From NCBI RefSeq assembly GCF_900099895.1, contig NZ_FNDY01000032.1, positions 1-51,839 on the forward strand: a stretch of 51,839 bases of DNA, in the 5' to 3' direction. Positions 33,310 to 42,107 of this stretch are shown here, piece by piece. This DNA comes from Paenibacillus naphthalenovorans (GTDB lineage: Bacteria > Bacillota > Bacilli > Paenibacillales > NBRC-103111). The notes below the pieces were generated by a model that searched no databases, was not told the origin of the DNA, and was given only the letters and a program-made list of their open reading frames with translations. The translations under genes were made by a program, and so were the position numbers. Position 1 is the stretch's first letter, and the number at the start of each line of letters is the position of its first letter.

Positions 33310-34794
33310 TCATCTCCTCCGCCAATATCGCCGTTTATCCAAAGGCTTCAACGAATCAGGACGGGTTTTCATATATGGCAAGGGCCCTCGAATAAAAAGA
33401 TCCATCCATTCTCCCGCGTGAAATGGAGCTACAGGTGAAAAGTAAGGTTGTTTAAGTGAAGTAAGCCCATTCAGATGGATAAGTAATGCGATGAACCCTA
33501 TCGCTATTCCAAAAATCCCGAGAAAAGCTGAAAGCACAAGTAAAATAAACTGGATGAGCGTGTTTGATTTGGTCATCAGATAATTGGGAACCAAAAAAGA
33601 AGCAATCGACGAAATCCCGACTAACACGATTAACACTTTACTGGCGAATCCCGCTTGTACTGCGGCTTGTCCTATCACGATACCTCCAATGACTCCCAAG
33701 GTCTGACCCGATTTCGTCGGCATCCGCAAACTGGCCTCTTTGATGATCTCCAGGGTGATCAGCATCAGAAATGATTCCCAAAAAGGTGTAAACGGCAATT
33801 TACTTCTGGACTCCAGCAGAACGAAAAGAATTTGCAGCGGCAGCATCTGATAATGATGGGTAGATAACGCCACATAGAGCGGGATCAATGTGATGGCTAG
33901 AAAAAAGCTCAAATATCGGATGCACCGAAAAAAGCTGGCCACCATCCAGCGGTTGATATAATCCTCGGGGGATTGAAAAAGATGAAAAAAAGTAATGGGC
34001 GCGATAATCGCAAACGGTGTATTGTCTACCAGGATAATCAATTTGCCAAGCCCTAAAGAATAAGCGCATGCATCCGGCCTGTCGGTTTGCATATACTGCG
34101 GAAAGACGCTGTGCGTATGATCATCCATGAAAGCGGTCACGTTGGATGACTCAAGGATCAAATCAAAATCGATATTGGATAATTTGCTTCTTGTAGTGGA
34201 AATAAATTCAGGATTGGTCAAACCTTCAACATAGATCATAACGATCTTTGTTTTAGTTAGATAACCTATGGAAAACATCTCTGTCTTTAGTTTTGCTATG
34301 GGCATGCGTCTGCGAATCATGGTGATATTTTGCTCTATCTGTTCGCTGAAGCTATCTTTTGGACCATAGATAATGGTTTCCGTCTCCGAAGGCTCTATAG
34401 CTCGACTTAACGGATTCTGAAGAGGAACAGACCACCATTGATTAATGGATGAATCATGTACAAGGACGAAACCTTGTAAAAGCAGATCATGCGCCTCGAG
34501 TAACGTACCTACAGCCGACGCATTGATGTCTGCAATACAATCATAGACCGTCTCCTGGGAACAGCGATAGATCGGTTCGATAATGGCTTCATTCAAACGC
34601 CCTTGGTCGATCAACGTTCTTATGTATACAATATCTACCTTCTGGTCTCGGGTTGTTTGCCGTTCAATGAATTCAGCATCATACATGTTAGCCAGCATTT
34701 GTCTTAAGGCATCGATGGTTAGAACCGTTTCCTGAAGATCGTCAGGTTGCTCATGAACGTTTCTGCCCGCAGCCCTTTTCCAAAATTTGAACAT
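33310..34794 (-). CDS. Spore germinant receptor A subunit (GerA/GerKA type)
   Basis: A 494-residue protein of the GerA family. A soluble N-terminal part (about 1-245) contains RRRMPIAKLKTEMFSIGYLTKTKI and VYVEG-like TMIYVEGLTNP, then five to six membrane segments with SKLPFTPFWESFLMLITLEIIKEASLRMP and VGGIVIGQAAVQAGF-like motifs, family hallmarks. Order A-B-C, all on the minus strand. Such operons are transcribed by the forespore sigma G; no clear -35/-10 pair was found. AGGTGAGATG is the ribosome site. Germinant is unknown. Confidence 0.92.
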   Translation of the reverse strand: MFKFWKRAAGRNVHEQPDDLQETVLTIDALRQMLANMYDAEFIERQTTRDQKVDIVYIRTLIDQGRLNEAIIEPIYRCSQETVYDCIADINASAVGTLLEAHDLLLQGFVLVHDSSINQWWSVPLQNPLSRAIEPSETETIIYGPKDSFSEQIEQNITMIRRRMPIAKLKTEMFSIGYLTKTKIVMIYVEGLTNPEFISTTRSKLSNIDFDLILESSNVTAFMDDHTHSVFPQYMQTDRPDACAYSLGLGKLIILVDNTPFAIIAPITFFHLFQSPEDYINRWMVASFFRCIRYLSFFLAITLIPLYVALSTHHYQMLPLQILFVLLESRSKLPFTPFWESFLMLITLEIIKEASLRMPTKSGQTLGVIGGIVIGQAAVQAGFASKVLIVLVGISSIASFLVPNYLMTKSNTLIQFILLVLSAFLGIFGIAIGFIALLIHLNGLTSLKQPYFSPVAPFHAGEWMDLFIRGPLPYMKTRPDSLKPLDKRRYWRRR

Positions 34795-35010
34795 AGCATC
34801 TCACCTAAAAAATTTATTGTCTATCCATTTATGTGAAGATTATTTCATTTACCGGATTTATTATGAACCGTTGGACTTCATTTCATCCAAAGCAAAAATT
34901 ACGCATCAATGAATAGAGCAATCCTTTCATTTTCCAACGTTATTTTTTATAAATAGAAAGTCGTTATTTCGAAAAGAATCCAATGAGAACCGGCTTTTGA
35001 ACAAATAGGA

Positions 35011-35046
35011 CACAAAGACCAAAATGACCAAAAGAACCAATATGGT
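35011..35046 (+). repeat. Tandem GACCAAAA-type repeats upstream of the second tct operon
   Basis: Four units of about 9 bp (ACACAAA, GACCAAAA, TGACCAAAA, GAACCAAT) run from 35010 to 35040, and a GGTC in the opposite orientation follows at 35044. Arrays like this often bind a dimeric activator. The gap 34795-35148 otherwise holds no gene. Confidence 0.45.
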
Positions 35047-35093
35047 CGAAAGATTGTATTCTTTCTTTAATCCCACTATGATGAGTCTATAAC

Positions 35094-35120
35094 TGAAAAC
35101 GCTTACTGTAAGCGATTTTC
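35094..35120 (+). promoter_or_regulatory. Catabolite-response-like elements upstream of the second tct operon
   Basis: TGAAAACGCTTACT (35094-35107) and TGTAAGCGATTTTC (35107-35120) are two overlapping half-conserved cre-like boxes just before a weak -10 (TATAAA at 35123). The first shares TGAAAACGCTT with the first operon's upstream box. Confidence 0.5.
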
Positions 35121-35148
35121 TTTATAAAATGTATAGGGGGAATTCCAT

Positions 35149-36186
35149 GTGAAGAAAAAATCGTTTGGCGGTATTCTGGCAACGGCTTTATTGGCGGTAG
35201 CTGTAGCCGGGTGCGGCTCGGCCCCAGCCTCGAAAGGCCCTTCGGGCGGTGGTGCTGCTGCACCTGTTAAAGAAGAACCGAAATACCCAACGAAGCAAAT
35301 TGAAATCACCGTACCCTTTGCGGCTGGCGGCGGAACGGATATTTTCGCAAGAGCCATGAGTGATTATTTGAGCAAGGAATGGGGCCAGCCGGTGATTGTC
35401 GTTAACAAACCGGGTGCAGGTGGTGCAACAGGCACTCAAGCGGTTTTGAAGCAAGGATCGAAGGACGGATATTCCGTAGTGACTCAGAGCGTTTCCGCTG
35501 TAACGGGATTATTGGCAGGTGTTCCGAACTTGCCGTTCACAATTGATGATTATCAGTTTATTGCGAAAACGACCAATGACCCGCTGGCTTTTGTCGTGAA
35601 GGCCGACGCTCCCTGGAACACAATTGAAGAGCTGAATGACTGGGTCAAGAAAAATCCGGACAAGCTTACCTTTGCAAGCAATGGTCCTACGGCCATCGCA
35701 ACCTTCGGCGTCATCCAGTGGCTGGATAGCATCGGCGGAGATTTTTCCAAAGCTAAGCTGATCGTCACCAATGGCGCCGGCGATGCGCTTCCCAAGGTTG
35801 CCGGCGGGCACATCACCCTTGGCGTTCAAGGGGTAAGTGAAGTCAATAATCTGGTTAAGGCAGGCAAGCTGAAAATACTGGCTATCGCCTCGGATAAACG
35901 CAGCGAATTCTTCCCGGATGCTCCGACTATGGAGGAAAAAGGGATAAAGGGAATCACCGCATCGTTCTGGGTAGGGGTTGCTATGCCGAAAGGCGTTCCG
36001 GATTATGTTGTGAAGAAATGGGAAACCACCATTGAAAAAATGCAGCAGGACCCTGCGTTCCAGGAAAAGCTGAAGTCGATGAGCGTTCAAGGCGCATATT
36101 TGAATGCTGCTGATTATGAAAAATACGTAAAAGAAGAAACGGAACTCTTCACGAAAATTGTAAAAGATAAGGGACTCATCAAGTAA
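35149..36186 (+). CDS. tctC: Tripartite tricarboxylate transporter, binding protein TctC (second system)
   Basis: A 345-residue lipoprotein. The lipobox is VAGC (Cys22) after a short hydrophobic segment. It has YPTKQIEITVPFAAGGGTDIFARAM, the carboxylate loop of the Bug/TctC family, and VIVVNKPGAGGATGTQAV. It shares the layout, not close sequence, with the first TctC, so it is an independent copy with a different ligand. The start is GTG 35149, 8 nt after AGGGGG. An ATG at 35147 is immediately followed by TGA. tctB and tctA follow, separated by a strong hairpin. Confidence 0.9.
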   Translation: MKKKSFGGILATALLAVAVAGCGSAPASKGPSGGGAAAPVKEEPKYPTKQIEITVPFAAGGGTDIFARAMSDYLSKEWGQPVIVVNKPGAGGATGTQAVLKQGSKDGYSVVTQSVSAVTGLLAGVPNLPFTIDDYQFIAKTTNDPLAFVVKADAPWNTIEELNDWVKKNPDKLTFASNGPTAIATFGVIQWLDSIGGDFSKAKLIVTNGAGDALPKVAGGHITLGVQGVSEVNNLVKAGKLKILAIASDKRSEFFPDAPTMEEKGIKGITASFWVGVAMPKGVPDYVVKKWETTIEKMQQDPAFQEKLKSMSVQGAYLNAADYEKYVKEETELFTKIVKDKGLIK

Positions 36187-36199
36187 TCGATAGGAAAAA

Positions 36200-36243
36200 C
36201 AATCTCCTCCTTTTGTTGGTAAACCGACAGAAGGAGGAGATTG
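36200..36243 (+). repeat. Strong intercistronic hairpin between tctC and tctB (second system)
   Basis: CAATCTCCTCCTT (36200-36212) pairs perfectly with 36231-36243; the stem extends to about 20 pairs with TGTTGG/CCGACA inside and a 4-nt loop. No T-tract follows, so it is not a simple terminator. The 3' arm holds AAGGAGGAGA, a perfect but buried anti-16S sequence. Confidence 0.8.
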
Positions 36244-36283
36244 CAAGGTAACGGGTCAAATCCAAACAGAAGGGGGAGAGTAC

Positions 36284-36730
36284 ATGCTGTCTGATCGTGT
36301 TGGGGGCATCATCAGCATTATATTCGGGAGCATCGCAATGTCGGAAGCAATTCGCTTGTTTCCGGCACGAATGGATACATTCGTCGGGGATCATACGATG
36401 CCGGGGATTGTTGGCGGCGCATTAATCTTGTTAGGTCTGCTGTTGGTTTTCTTTGTAAAGGGTGAAAGCTTTAAGGTAGAATTTCCGGACCGTGTGATCA
36501 TGAAAAGCATGCTTCTCGCCTTAGGTTTATTGTTCGCTTATTGGTTTGCCATTCAATATTTGGGCTATGTGATCAGTACTTTATTGGTTTCTATCGGTTT
36601 GTTTAAAGTGCTTGGTTTTTTCAGTTTGGCCAAATCGGCGATTTACGCAACGATTTTAACTACGATTTTTTATTTCCTTTTCATTTTTTGGCTCGGAATG
36701 CCATTCCCGACGGGAATATTCAATATATAA
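36284..36730 (+). CDS. tctB: Tripartite tricarboxylate transporter, small membrane subunit TctB (second system)
   Basis: A 148-residue protein with four membrane segments (about 5-20, 45-63, 82-100 and 105-140). The PGIVGGALILLGLLLVF segment matches TctB. It precedes tctA by 21 bp, with GGGGGAGAG before ATG 36284. Small subunit of the second TTT importer. Confidence 0.82.
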   Translation: MLSDRVGGIISIIFGSIAMSEAIRLFPARMDTFVGDHTMPGIVGGALILLGLLLVFFVKGESFKVEFPDRVIMKSMLLALGLLFAYWFAIQYLGYVISTLLVSIGLFKVLGFFSLAKSAIYATILTTIFYFLFIFWLGMPFPTGIFNI

Positions 36731-36751
36731 AGAAGGGGTGAAACATGAACA

Positions 36752-38272
36752 ATGGAAGCATTAAACATGCTTTTACACGGATTTGCAGAAGCGGTTACAC
36801 CCCTTAACCTTGCGATGGCCATATTGGGCGCACTTGTAGGAACGTTAGTCGGGATGCTGCCGGGTCTCGGACCTACTTCCGCCATCGCCATTTTGCTGCC
36901 TTTAACAACGGTGCTCGGCCCGGTAGAAGGAATTATCATGTTAGCGGGAATCTATTATGGAGCCATGTATGGCGGCTCAACGACGGCGATTCTGCTTAAC
37001 ATTCCAGGAGAGGTTTCATCGGTGCCGACCTGTTTGGACGGTTATCCGCTGGCCAAGCAGGGAAAAGGCGGTCCGGCGCTCGGCATCGCTGCAATCGGTT
37101 CTTTCGTGGCCGGAACCATGGGGGTGATCGGACTTGTCTTCTTTGCTCCGATCCTTGCAGACCAGGCGTTAAAGTTCGGTCCGCCGGAATATTTTGCATT
37201 GATGTTGTTGGCGCTTACGGTCATTGTAAACTTGGCGGGCAATTCCATTATTAAGGGATTAATCATGGGACTCTTCGGTTATTTGTTCTCCATGGGGGGA
37301 ATGGGGCCTTCCGGAGGTCAGATGCGGTTTACGTTTGGAAGCGATACGTTATCGGCTGGCATTGATATGATCAGCGTCATTATCGGGCTATTCGCCATCA
37401 CCGAGGTCATTAAGGGGATGGAAGAAAGGAGCGGCGCCATTGCTCCGGGCAAAATCGGCAGCGTATATCCGAGTTTTGCGGACCTGAAGAAAAGTTACAA
37501 AGCGATGTTCCGGGGAGGATTTATCGGTTTTGTCCTCGGCTTATTACCCGGATGCTCCACTGCGGTTACGACCTTTCTGGCTTATGACGTAGAAAAGAAA
37601 GTGTCCAAGCACCCGGAACAATTCGGCAAAGGGGCGATTGAAGGGGTGGCAGCACCGGAGTCGGCCAACAATGCGACCAGCTCTTCCGGCTTTATCCCGC
37701 TTTTTGCTCTGGGTATTCCCAGTTCTCCGCCGCTTGCCGTTCTGCTCGCCGGCTTGATGATCTACGGACTTCAGCCGGGGCCGGTTTTGTTCGAACAAAG
37801 CGGAGGCTTCGTTTGGACGATTATCGCGAGTATGTTTATCGGTAATGTGATGCTGCTTGTACTCAATTTGCCGTTAGTTGGATTATGGGCAAAACTGACT
37901 ACCGTACCATACGGTGTGATGGCTCCTGTTATCCTCGTATTAAGTATTATTGGGGCTTATACGGTAAGAAACAGTTTGTTCGATGTGTTCATGGCATTAG
38001 TTTTCGGCGCAGTCGGATACTTCTTGCAAAAATACCGTTGGCCGGTGGTTCCTCTGATCTTATGCTTTATTCTTGGGCCGATGTTCGAGCAGTCCTTTGT
38101 TCAATCCATGTCGATGTCGTCAGGCGATTTCTCCATTTTCTTTACACGTCCGATATCGTTGAGCATTCTGATCATGGCGTTCGTACTTCTCTTTGTTTCG
38201 CTGATCCTGATCCGGCGTACCAAACAACGGGTAAAAGCCGCGGTCGGTTCTGAGGTGGATATTTCCGGATAG
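36752..38272 (+). CDS. tctA: Tripartite tricarboxylate transporter, large membrane subunit TctA (second system)
   Basis: A 506-residue membrane protein with two signature repeats: GTLVGMLPGLGPTSAIAILLP (about residues 30-50) and GFVLGLLPGCSTAVTTF (about residue 260), plus GVAAPESANNATSSSGFIPL. It differs from the first TctA by Gly-to-Cys/Ser changes in the second signature (LPGCSTA instead of LPGAGAT), which may reflect a different substrate. AAGGGGTGA lies upstream of ATG 36752. A large terminator follows. Confidence 0.92.
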   Translation: MEALNMLLHGFAEAVTPLNLAMAILGALVGTLVGMLPGLGPTSAIAILLPLTTVLGPVEGIIMLAGIYYGAMYGGSTTAILLNIPGEVSSVPTCLDGYPLAKQGKGGPALGIAAIGSFVAGTMGVIGLVFFAPILADQALKFGPPEYFALMLLALTVIVNLAGNSIIKGLIMGLFGYLFSMGGMGPSGGQMRFTFGSDTLSAGIDMISVIIGLFAITEVIKGMEERSGAIAPGKIGSVYPSFADLKKSYKAMFRGGFIGFVLGLLPGCSTAVTTFLAYDVEKKVSKHPEQFGKGAIEGVAAPESANNATSSSGFIPLFALGIPSSPPLAVLLAGLMIYGLQPGPVLFEQSGGFVWTIIASMFIGNVMLLVLNLPLVGLWAKLTTVPYGVMAPVILVLSIIGAYTVRNSLFDVFMALVFGAVGYFLQKYRWPVVPLILCFILGPMFEQSFVQSMSMSSGDFSIFFTRPISLSILIMAFVLLFVSLILIRRTKQRVKAAVGSEVDISG

Positions 38273-38303
38273 ATCTGCACAAATATAATAAACTTCAAAA
38301 AAA

Positions 38304-38380
38304 GGGAATTCGCTACCTGAAGGACTTGGTTATCCAATTGATTTAACCATCTCAAGAAGGTTGAATTCCCATTTTTTTTG
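38304..38380 (+). terminator. Extended terminator after the second tct operon
   Basis: GGGAATTC (38304-38311) pairs with GAATTCCC (38363-38370), enclosing ACCT/AGGT, CTTG/CAAG and GGTTA/TAACC helices, and is followed by eight T. One continuous long imperfect stem. Confidence 0.75.
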
Positions 38381-38401
38381 AGTTAAACAGGATGGTGCCT
38401 A

Positions 38402-40495
38402 ATGTTCAAAAAAGCATGGAGTTCACTCATCTCATTGGATCGGAATAACCGTAAGCAGACGTTCGTTATAACGAAGAAAAACCCGATGAAATCGGTCGGT
38501 ATGAAATTGTTTTTGATTTTTTTTGCCAGCGTTGTCGTTTTGGTTGTCGCCATGGGAGCGTCATCCTATTTTATTTCCAAAAACGTGATTCAGGAAAAGG
38601 TAGCGGATGCGTCGTTACAGACGATTGTTCAAACCAGCCGCAAGCTCGATATTTTGTACAATTCGTTTGAGGATATTTTCAAACAGGCATTGTCCGACAG
38701 CGATTTAAAATTACTCATTCTCAAGTATTATTCGGCGCCTGAAGGTTCTTTCGATCAGATGGAAATCGGCAGCCAAATCATAGCACAGATATCCGCTTTA
38801 TCCAACGCCGATACGATGTATGCCATCAGTCTGCTTGACAAGAACGGAAAAGCGATCGTTACAACAGGGAACCCGCCGAATACGGAGGTTACCGATACGG
38901 ATTGGTTTAAAAAAGTATCGTCTGCCGCTGAGGGCGTTCCGGTTTGGCTGGAAACCCGAAACGACGGTTTTTTCGGAACACAAGGGGTGAAATCCTTTGC
39001 GCTAGCCGGTATCCTGCCGGATATTTCAGGCGGTCAGGATCATGCGATAGTGCTGTTTGAATACAAGTACAGCGTATTTCAGAATGAAATGAATGACGTG
39101 AAGATGGGGGAAACCGGATTCGCTGCGATTGTCAGCCCGGATCACCGAATGGTGTATGATCCTAATGAAGAGCTTGTAGGTTCCGGTTCCAAGGTGGCCG
39201 TCAATTTGGATCAGGCTCAATATTCCGATATTGTGGTTGATCCGTCGGGCGAAAGTCAGCTCGTTGTATATCAGCAGTCGTCAAAAACAGGCTGGTATAC
39301 GCTTGGAAGCGTTCCGATGAATGAATTGTTGGCGGAAACCAAAAAAATCTCCGGAATAACGGTTTTGATGACATTGATTGCGGCATTGGTGGCTTGCGGC
39401 ATCGGGTATCTGGTTGTTCGGATCATTGCCCGTCCGTTGGTCGAACTCCGAAACCTGATGAAGGAAGGGGAACGGGGAAATCTTGTCGTTCGCTGTACAG
39501 TGAACAGCCGGGATGAAATCGGCGAGCTTGCACAAAGCTTTAACCAGATGATGGAACAAATCACGTTATTGGTCCAGCAAACGAATCGCTCCGCCCAAGA
39601 GGTGTTGTCCACCTCAAGCGAACTTTCAGAGGCTGCCAGGAAAACGGCGGCATCGGCCAAAGAAATTGCCGTGGCTACAGAAGAAATCGCCGGTGGAGCC
39701 GGCAGCTTAGCGGTCGAGGCCGAACGCGGAAGCGACATCATGCAAACGATCGGCAAGCAAATGGAGCAGGTTGTTGAGGTTAATAAAGATATGGTCAACT
39801 CAGCGACACAGGTGCAGCAAGCTAGTAAACAAGGAACGGAATATATGGTCGAGCTGATCTCCAAGACGAACTCTACCGAACAAATGACTCGTTCCCTGAT
39901 TGAAAAAGTGGATCATTTAAAGGAAAGCACGCGTTCCATTCGAAAAATATTGGATGTATTACATAATGTAACCAAGCAAACCAACATCTTGTCGCTCAAT
40001 GCTGCGATTGAAGCGGCAAGAGCCGGAGCCGCAGGCAAGGGATTCATGGTCGTGGCTGACGAAATCCGCAAGCTGGCGGATCAATCCAAACAATCCATCG
40101 ACGTGGTAGGGCAGATTATCGAGACGATTCAAAGCGAAATCGATGAGACGGTATCGGTGCTGTCGACCGCTTATCCGTTGTTCCAAGAACAGATCGCATC
40201 CGTCAAGGAAGCGGATACGCTGTTCAATCAGGTGCAGGAGCACATGGACGGCTTTGTTCAGAAGCTGACGGACGTATCTTTATCGATCAACCGATTGGAT
40301 GAATCGCAATACGCGCTCAGCGCTGCGATTCATAATGTCAGTGCTGTAGCAGAGCAGTCGTCGGCAACGACGGAAGAGGTCGCTTCACTCAGTCATGGGC
40401 AGACCCATATCAGCGAGGAACTCGTCAGGTTGTCCGAGAAGCTTGAGAGCTTGTCCGATTCATTGGAGGCGGCTTTAACGAAATTCCGGGTTTAA
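38402..40495 (+). CDS. Methyl-accepting chemotaxis protein with dCache sensor domain
   Basis: A 697-residue chemoreceptor. After a basic N-tail, segment one lies at about residues 32-58. An extracellular dCache domain (about 60-310) has [21 protein letters not shown] and TDTDWFKKV. Segment two is about 318-345, then a HAMP domain ([19 protein letters not shown]), and a signalling domain with [26 protein letters not shown], the hairpin tip. It feeds CheA/CheW. It lies directly after the second TctCBA operon, so a carboxylate ligand is a reasonable inference. The ribosome site (AGGATGG) is modest. The N-tail before the first segment is longer than usual. Confidence 0.92.
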   Translation: MFKKAWSSLISLDRNNRKQTFVITKKNPMKSVGMKLFLIFFASVVVLVVAMGASSYFISKNVIQEKVADASLQTIVQTSRKLDILYNSFEDIFKQALSDSDLKLLILKYYSAPEGSFDQMEIGSQIIAQISALSNADTMYAISLLDKNGKAIVTTGNPPNTEVTDTDWFKKVSSAAEGVPVWLETRNDGFFGTQGVKSFALAGILPDISGGQDHAIVLFEYKYSVFQNEMNDVKMGETGFAAIVSPDHRMVYDPNEELVGSGSKVAVNLDQAQYSDIVVDPSGESQLVVYQQSSKTGWYTLGSVPMNELLAETKKISGITVLMTLIAALVACGIGYLVVRIIARPLVELRNLMKEGERGNLVVRCTVNSRDEIGELAQSFNQMMEQITLLVQQTNRSAQEVLSTSSELSEAARKTAASAKEIAVATEEIAGGAGSLAVEAERGSDIMQTIGKQMEQVVEVNKDMVNSATQVQQASKQGTEYMVELISKTNSTEQMTRSLIEKVDHLKESTRSIRKILDVLHNVTKQTNILSLNAAIEAARAGAAGKGFMVVADEIRKLADQSKQSIDVVGQIIETIQSEIDETVSVLSTAYPLFQEQIASVKEADTLFNQVQEHMDGFVQKLTDVSLSINRLDESQYALSAAIHNVSAVAEQSSATTEEVASLSHGQTHISEELVRLSEKLESLSDSLEAALTKFRV

Positions 40496-40540
40496 GGGCT
40501 CCTGAGCATGCGAAGCCGGGAGGTTCATGGGATTCAGACA

Positions 40541-40569
40541 TTGACTTCGCTGAGGGCATTCATTACATT
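40541..40569 (+). promoter_or_regulatory. Promoter of the GntR-family regulator gene
   Basis: TTGACT (40541-40546) and TACATT (40564-40569) with 17 bp between, 41 bp before the start codon. Confidence 0.55.
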
Positions 40570-40610
40570 TATACCTATACTGATGCCGACAGAAAAAGAA
40601 GGTGAAATGA

Positions 40611-41294
40611 ATGGAGTCCTATTCCGTCGAGAAGCCCATGCCCTATTATGATCAACTGTACCATGCGATCAAAAAAATGATTTTTGACGGTATATACAAA
40701 CCGGGAGACCGAATTGTGGAGTCCAGGCTGGCCAAGGAAATGAATGTCAGCAGAAGTCCCATCCGGGAAGCGATCCGGGCCCTGGAAAAAGAAGGGTTGG
40801 TCATCATTGACGACAAATCGCGGATCATCGTTTATAAGCCGACGGTAAAGGACGTTGAGGATATTTATCAATGCCGTATGGCGCTTGAGGCGCTTGCTGT
40901 CCGTGTGGCTGTTCAAAAAGCGACGGATGAGGAATTGAAGCAGATCGAAGAGACGCTGAGGTTAACCAAATCAAAAATTGAACAGCCCCATGGATACGAT
41001 AAGGACGAAGTGATCCGGTTAAACGAACAATACCATCATCTGATTATCCGGTTCAGCCGGAATGACCGTTTACAAAAACAATTAAACGACTTGAGATCCT
41101 TGATGTTTCTATACCGGATCATGAATTTCCAGGGCGAAGCCCGCGATTGGACGATTTATAACCAGCACGCGGAAATCTATGAGTATATGAAGCAGCGTAA
41201 CGAAGAAGAAGCGTCAAGCGCCATGATACGCCACTTGACGGCCGATTATCAGCATTTGATTCAAGTTCTCGGGCATTCCGGCGGACCGCTTTAA
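40611..41294 (+). CDS. GntR-family transcriptional regulator, FCD type
   Basis: A 227-residue regulator. An N-terminal winged helix (about 10-75) contains ESRLAKEMNVSRSPIREAIRALEKEGLV. The C-terminal FCD domain (about 85-215) binds metal and a small-molecule effector, often an acid such as malate, citrate or lactate. Its metal histidines may be those of NEQYHHLIIR and AEIYEYM-type helices. It likely represses the operon that follows, which has a perfect palindrome in its leader, and may govern the whole tartrate/malate-type locus. AAGGTGA precedes ATG 40611. Confidence 0.88.
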   Translation: MESYSVEKPMPYYDQLYHAIKKMIFDGIYKPGDRIVESRLAKEMNVSRSPIREAIRALEKEGLVIIDDKSRIIVYKPTVKDVEDIYQCRMALEALAVRVAVQKATDEELKQIEETLRLTKSKIEQPHGYDKDEVIRLNEQYHHLIIRFSRNDRLQKQLNDLRSLMFLYRIMNFQGEARDWTIYNQHAEIYEYMKQRNEEEASSAMIRHLTADYQHLIQVLGHSGGPL

Positions 41295-41322
41295 AAAAAA
41301 CACGATCCGATTCAAAAAAAGA

Positions 41323-41379
41323 TTCATAAATCAAATCGGATCTGTTATACTATAATTGTTTACTGTCGACAGTCTACAA
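41323..41379 (+). promoter_or_regulatory. Promoter and FCD-GntR-like operator of the HAD-dehydrogenase operon
   Basis: TTCATA (41323-41328) and TATACT (41346-41351) are 17 bp apart. Just downstream, TTGT-N2-ACTGTCGACAGT-N2-ACAA (41356-41379) is a perfect palindrome outside two neutral spacers. FCD-type GntR regulators are known to bind such TTGT...ACAA sites, and the gene for one ends 62 bp upstream. Its place after the -10 fits repression. Confidence 0.7.
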
Positions 41380-41403
41380 ATTTAGAGAGAGGAGGATAAA
41401 TCA

Positions 41404-42087
41404 ATGTCCTATCGGTTGATTTCTTTCGATGTATACTCGGCTTTGGCTAATATTGAAGGGAGTCTGATTCCCGAGCTCACAAAGGAAATTGGTTCAAATA
41501 AGCTTGATACGACGGCGTTTTTTCGGACGTGGCGTACCCGGCAGTGGGATTATTTATTGCTTAACAATTCGTTGGATACGGGATATTTAAGCTATGATAC
41601 CATCACCCTCCGCGCATTGGACTACACAGCCAAGCGTTTCGGCATTCAGCTGGCCGATGAAGCGAGAGAACGATTGTTACTGGCTTGGACGAGACTGCGC
41701 CTTTGGCCGGAGGCGGCGGAGGTCCTGTCCGAAATCCAAAATAGAGGCTACGCCATCGCCATTTTGTCCAACGGAACGGAAGCGATGCTGCAAGCGCTTC
41801 AAGAGGAGATCGGCATTCATTTTGATTACATTTTTTCTTCCGATCAGGCCGAAGCATATAAACCAAGCCCCAAAATTTATCAGCTTCCGTTTACCCGTCT
41901 CGGATTGGATAGAAGGGAATTATTGCATGTTGCGGGCTCGTTGTTTGATGTGATGGGAGCCAAATCAGCGGGGCTTACCTGCGCCTGGTCCAACCGGCTG
42001 AATGATTATACGCTTGACCCCCGCTACAGCCCGGATTATGAAATGGCTGATTTAACGGGGCTGCTTCAAATGATAAGCCCCAAGTAG
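41404..42087 (+). CDS. HAD-superfamily hydrolase, 2-haloacid dehalogenase type II-like
   Basis: A 227-residue HAD enzyme with cap domain. Motif I is ISFDVYSAL, in which the nucleophilic Asp is present but the second Asp of phosphatase HADs is replaced by Tyr, as in L-2-haloacid dehalogenases (FDAYGTL). Motif II is ILSNGT, the Lys of motif III is in AYKPSPKIYQ, and motif IV VAGSLFDVMGAKSAGLTCAW matches the dehalogenase family. It may hydrolyse a 2-substituted acid or a phospho/halo analogue. GAGGAGGAT precedes ATG 41404. Its partner 20 bp later is a hydroxyacid dehydrogenase. Confidence 0.82.
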   Translation: MSYRLISFDVYSALANIEGSLIPELTKEIGSNKLDTTAFFRTWRTRQWDYLLLNNSLDTGYLSYDTITLRALDYTAKRFGIQLADEARERLLLAWTRLRLWPEAAEVLSEIQNRGYAIAILSNGTEAMLQALQEEIGIHFDYIFSSDQAEAYKPSPKIYQLPFTRLGLDRRELLHVAGSLFDVMGAKSAGLTCAWSNRLNDYTLDPRYSPDYEMADLTGLLQMISPK

Positions 42088-42107
42088 GGAACTGGAGGAG
42101 ATAACAC

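Noticed and set aside
34795..34900. Sigma G promoter for the gerABC operon
   Set aside because: A CATAATA-like -10 is present on the minus strand, but no matching -35 at the right spacing was found.
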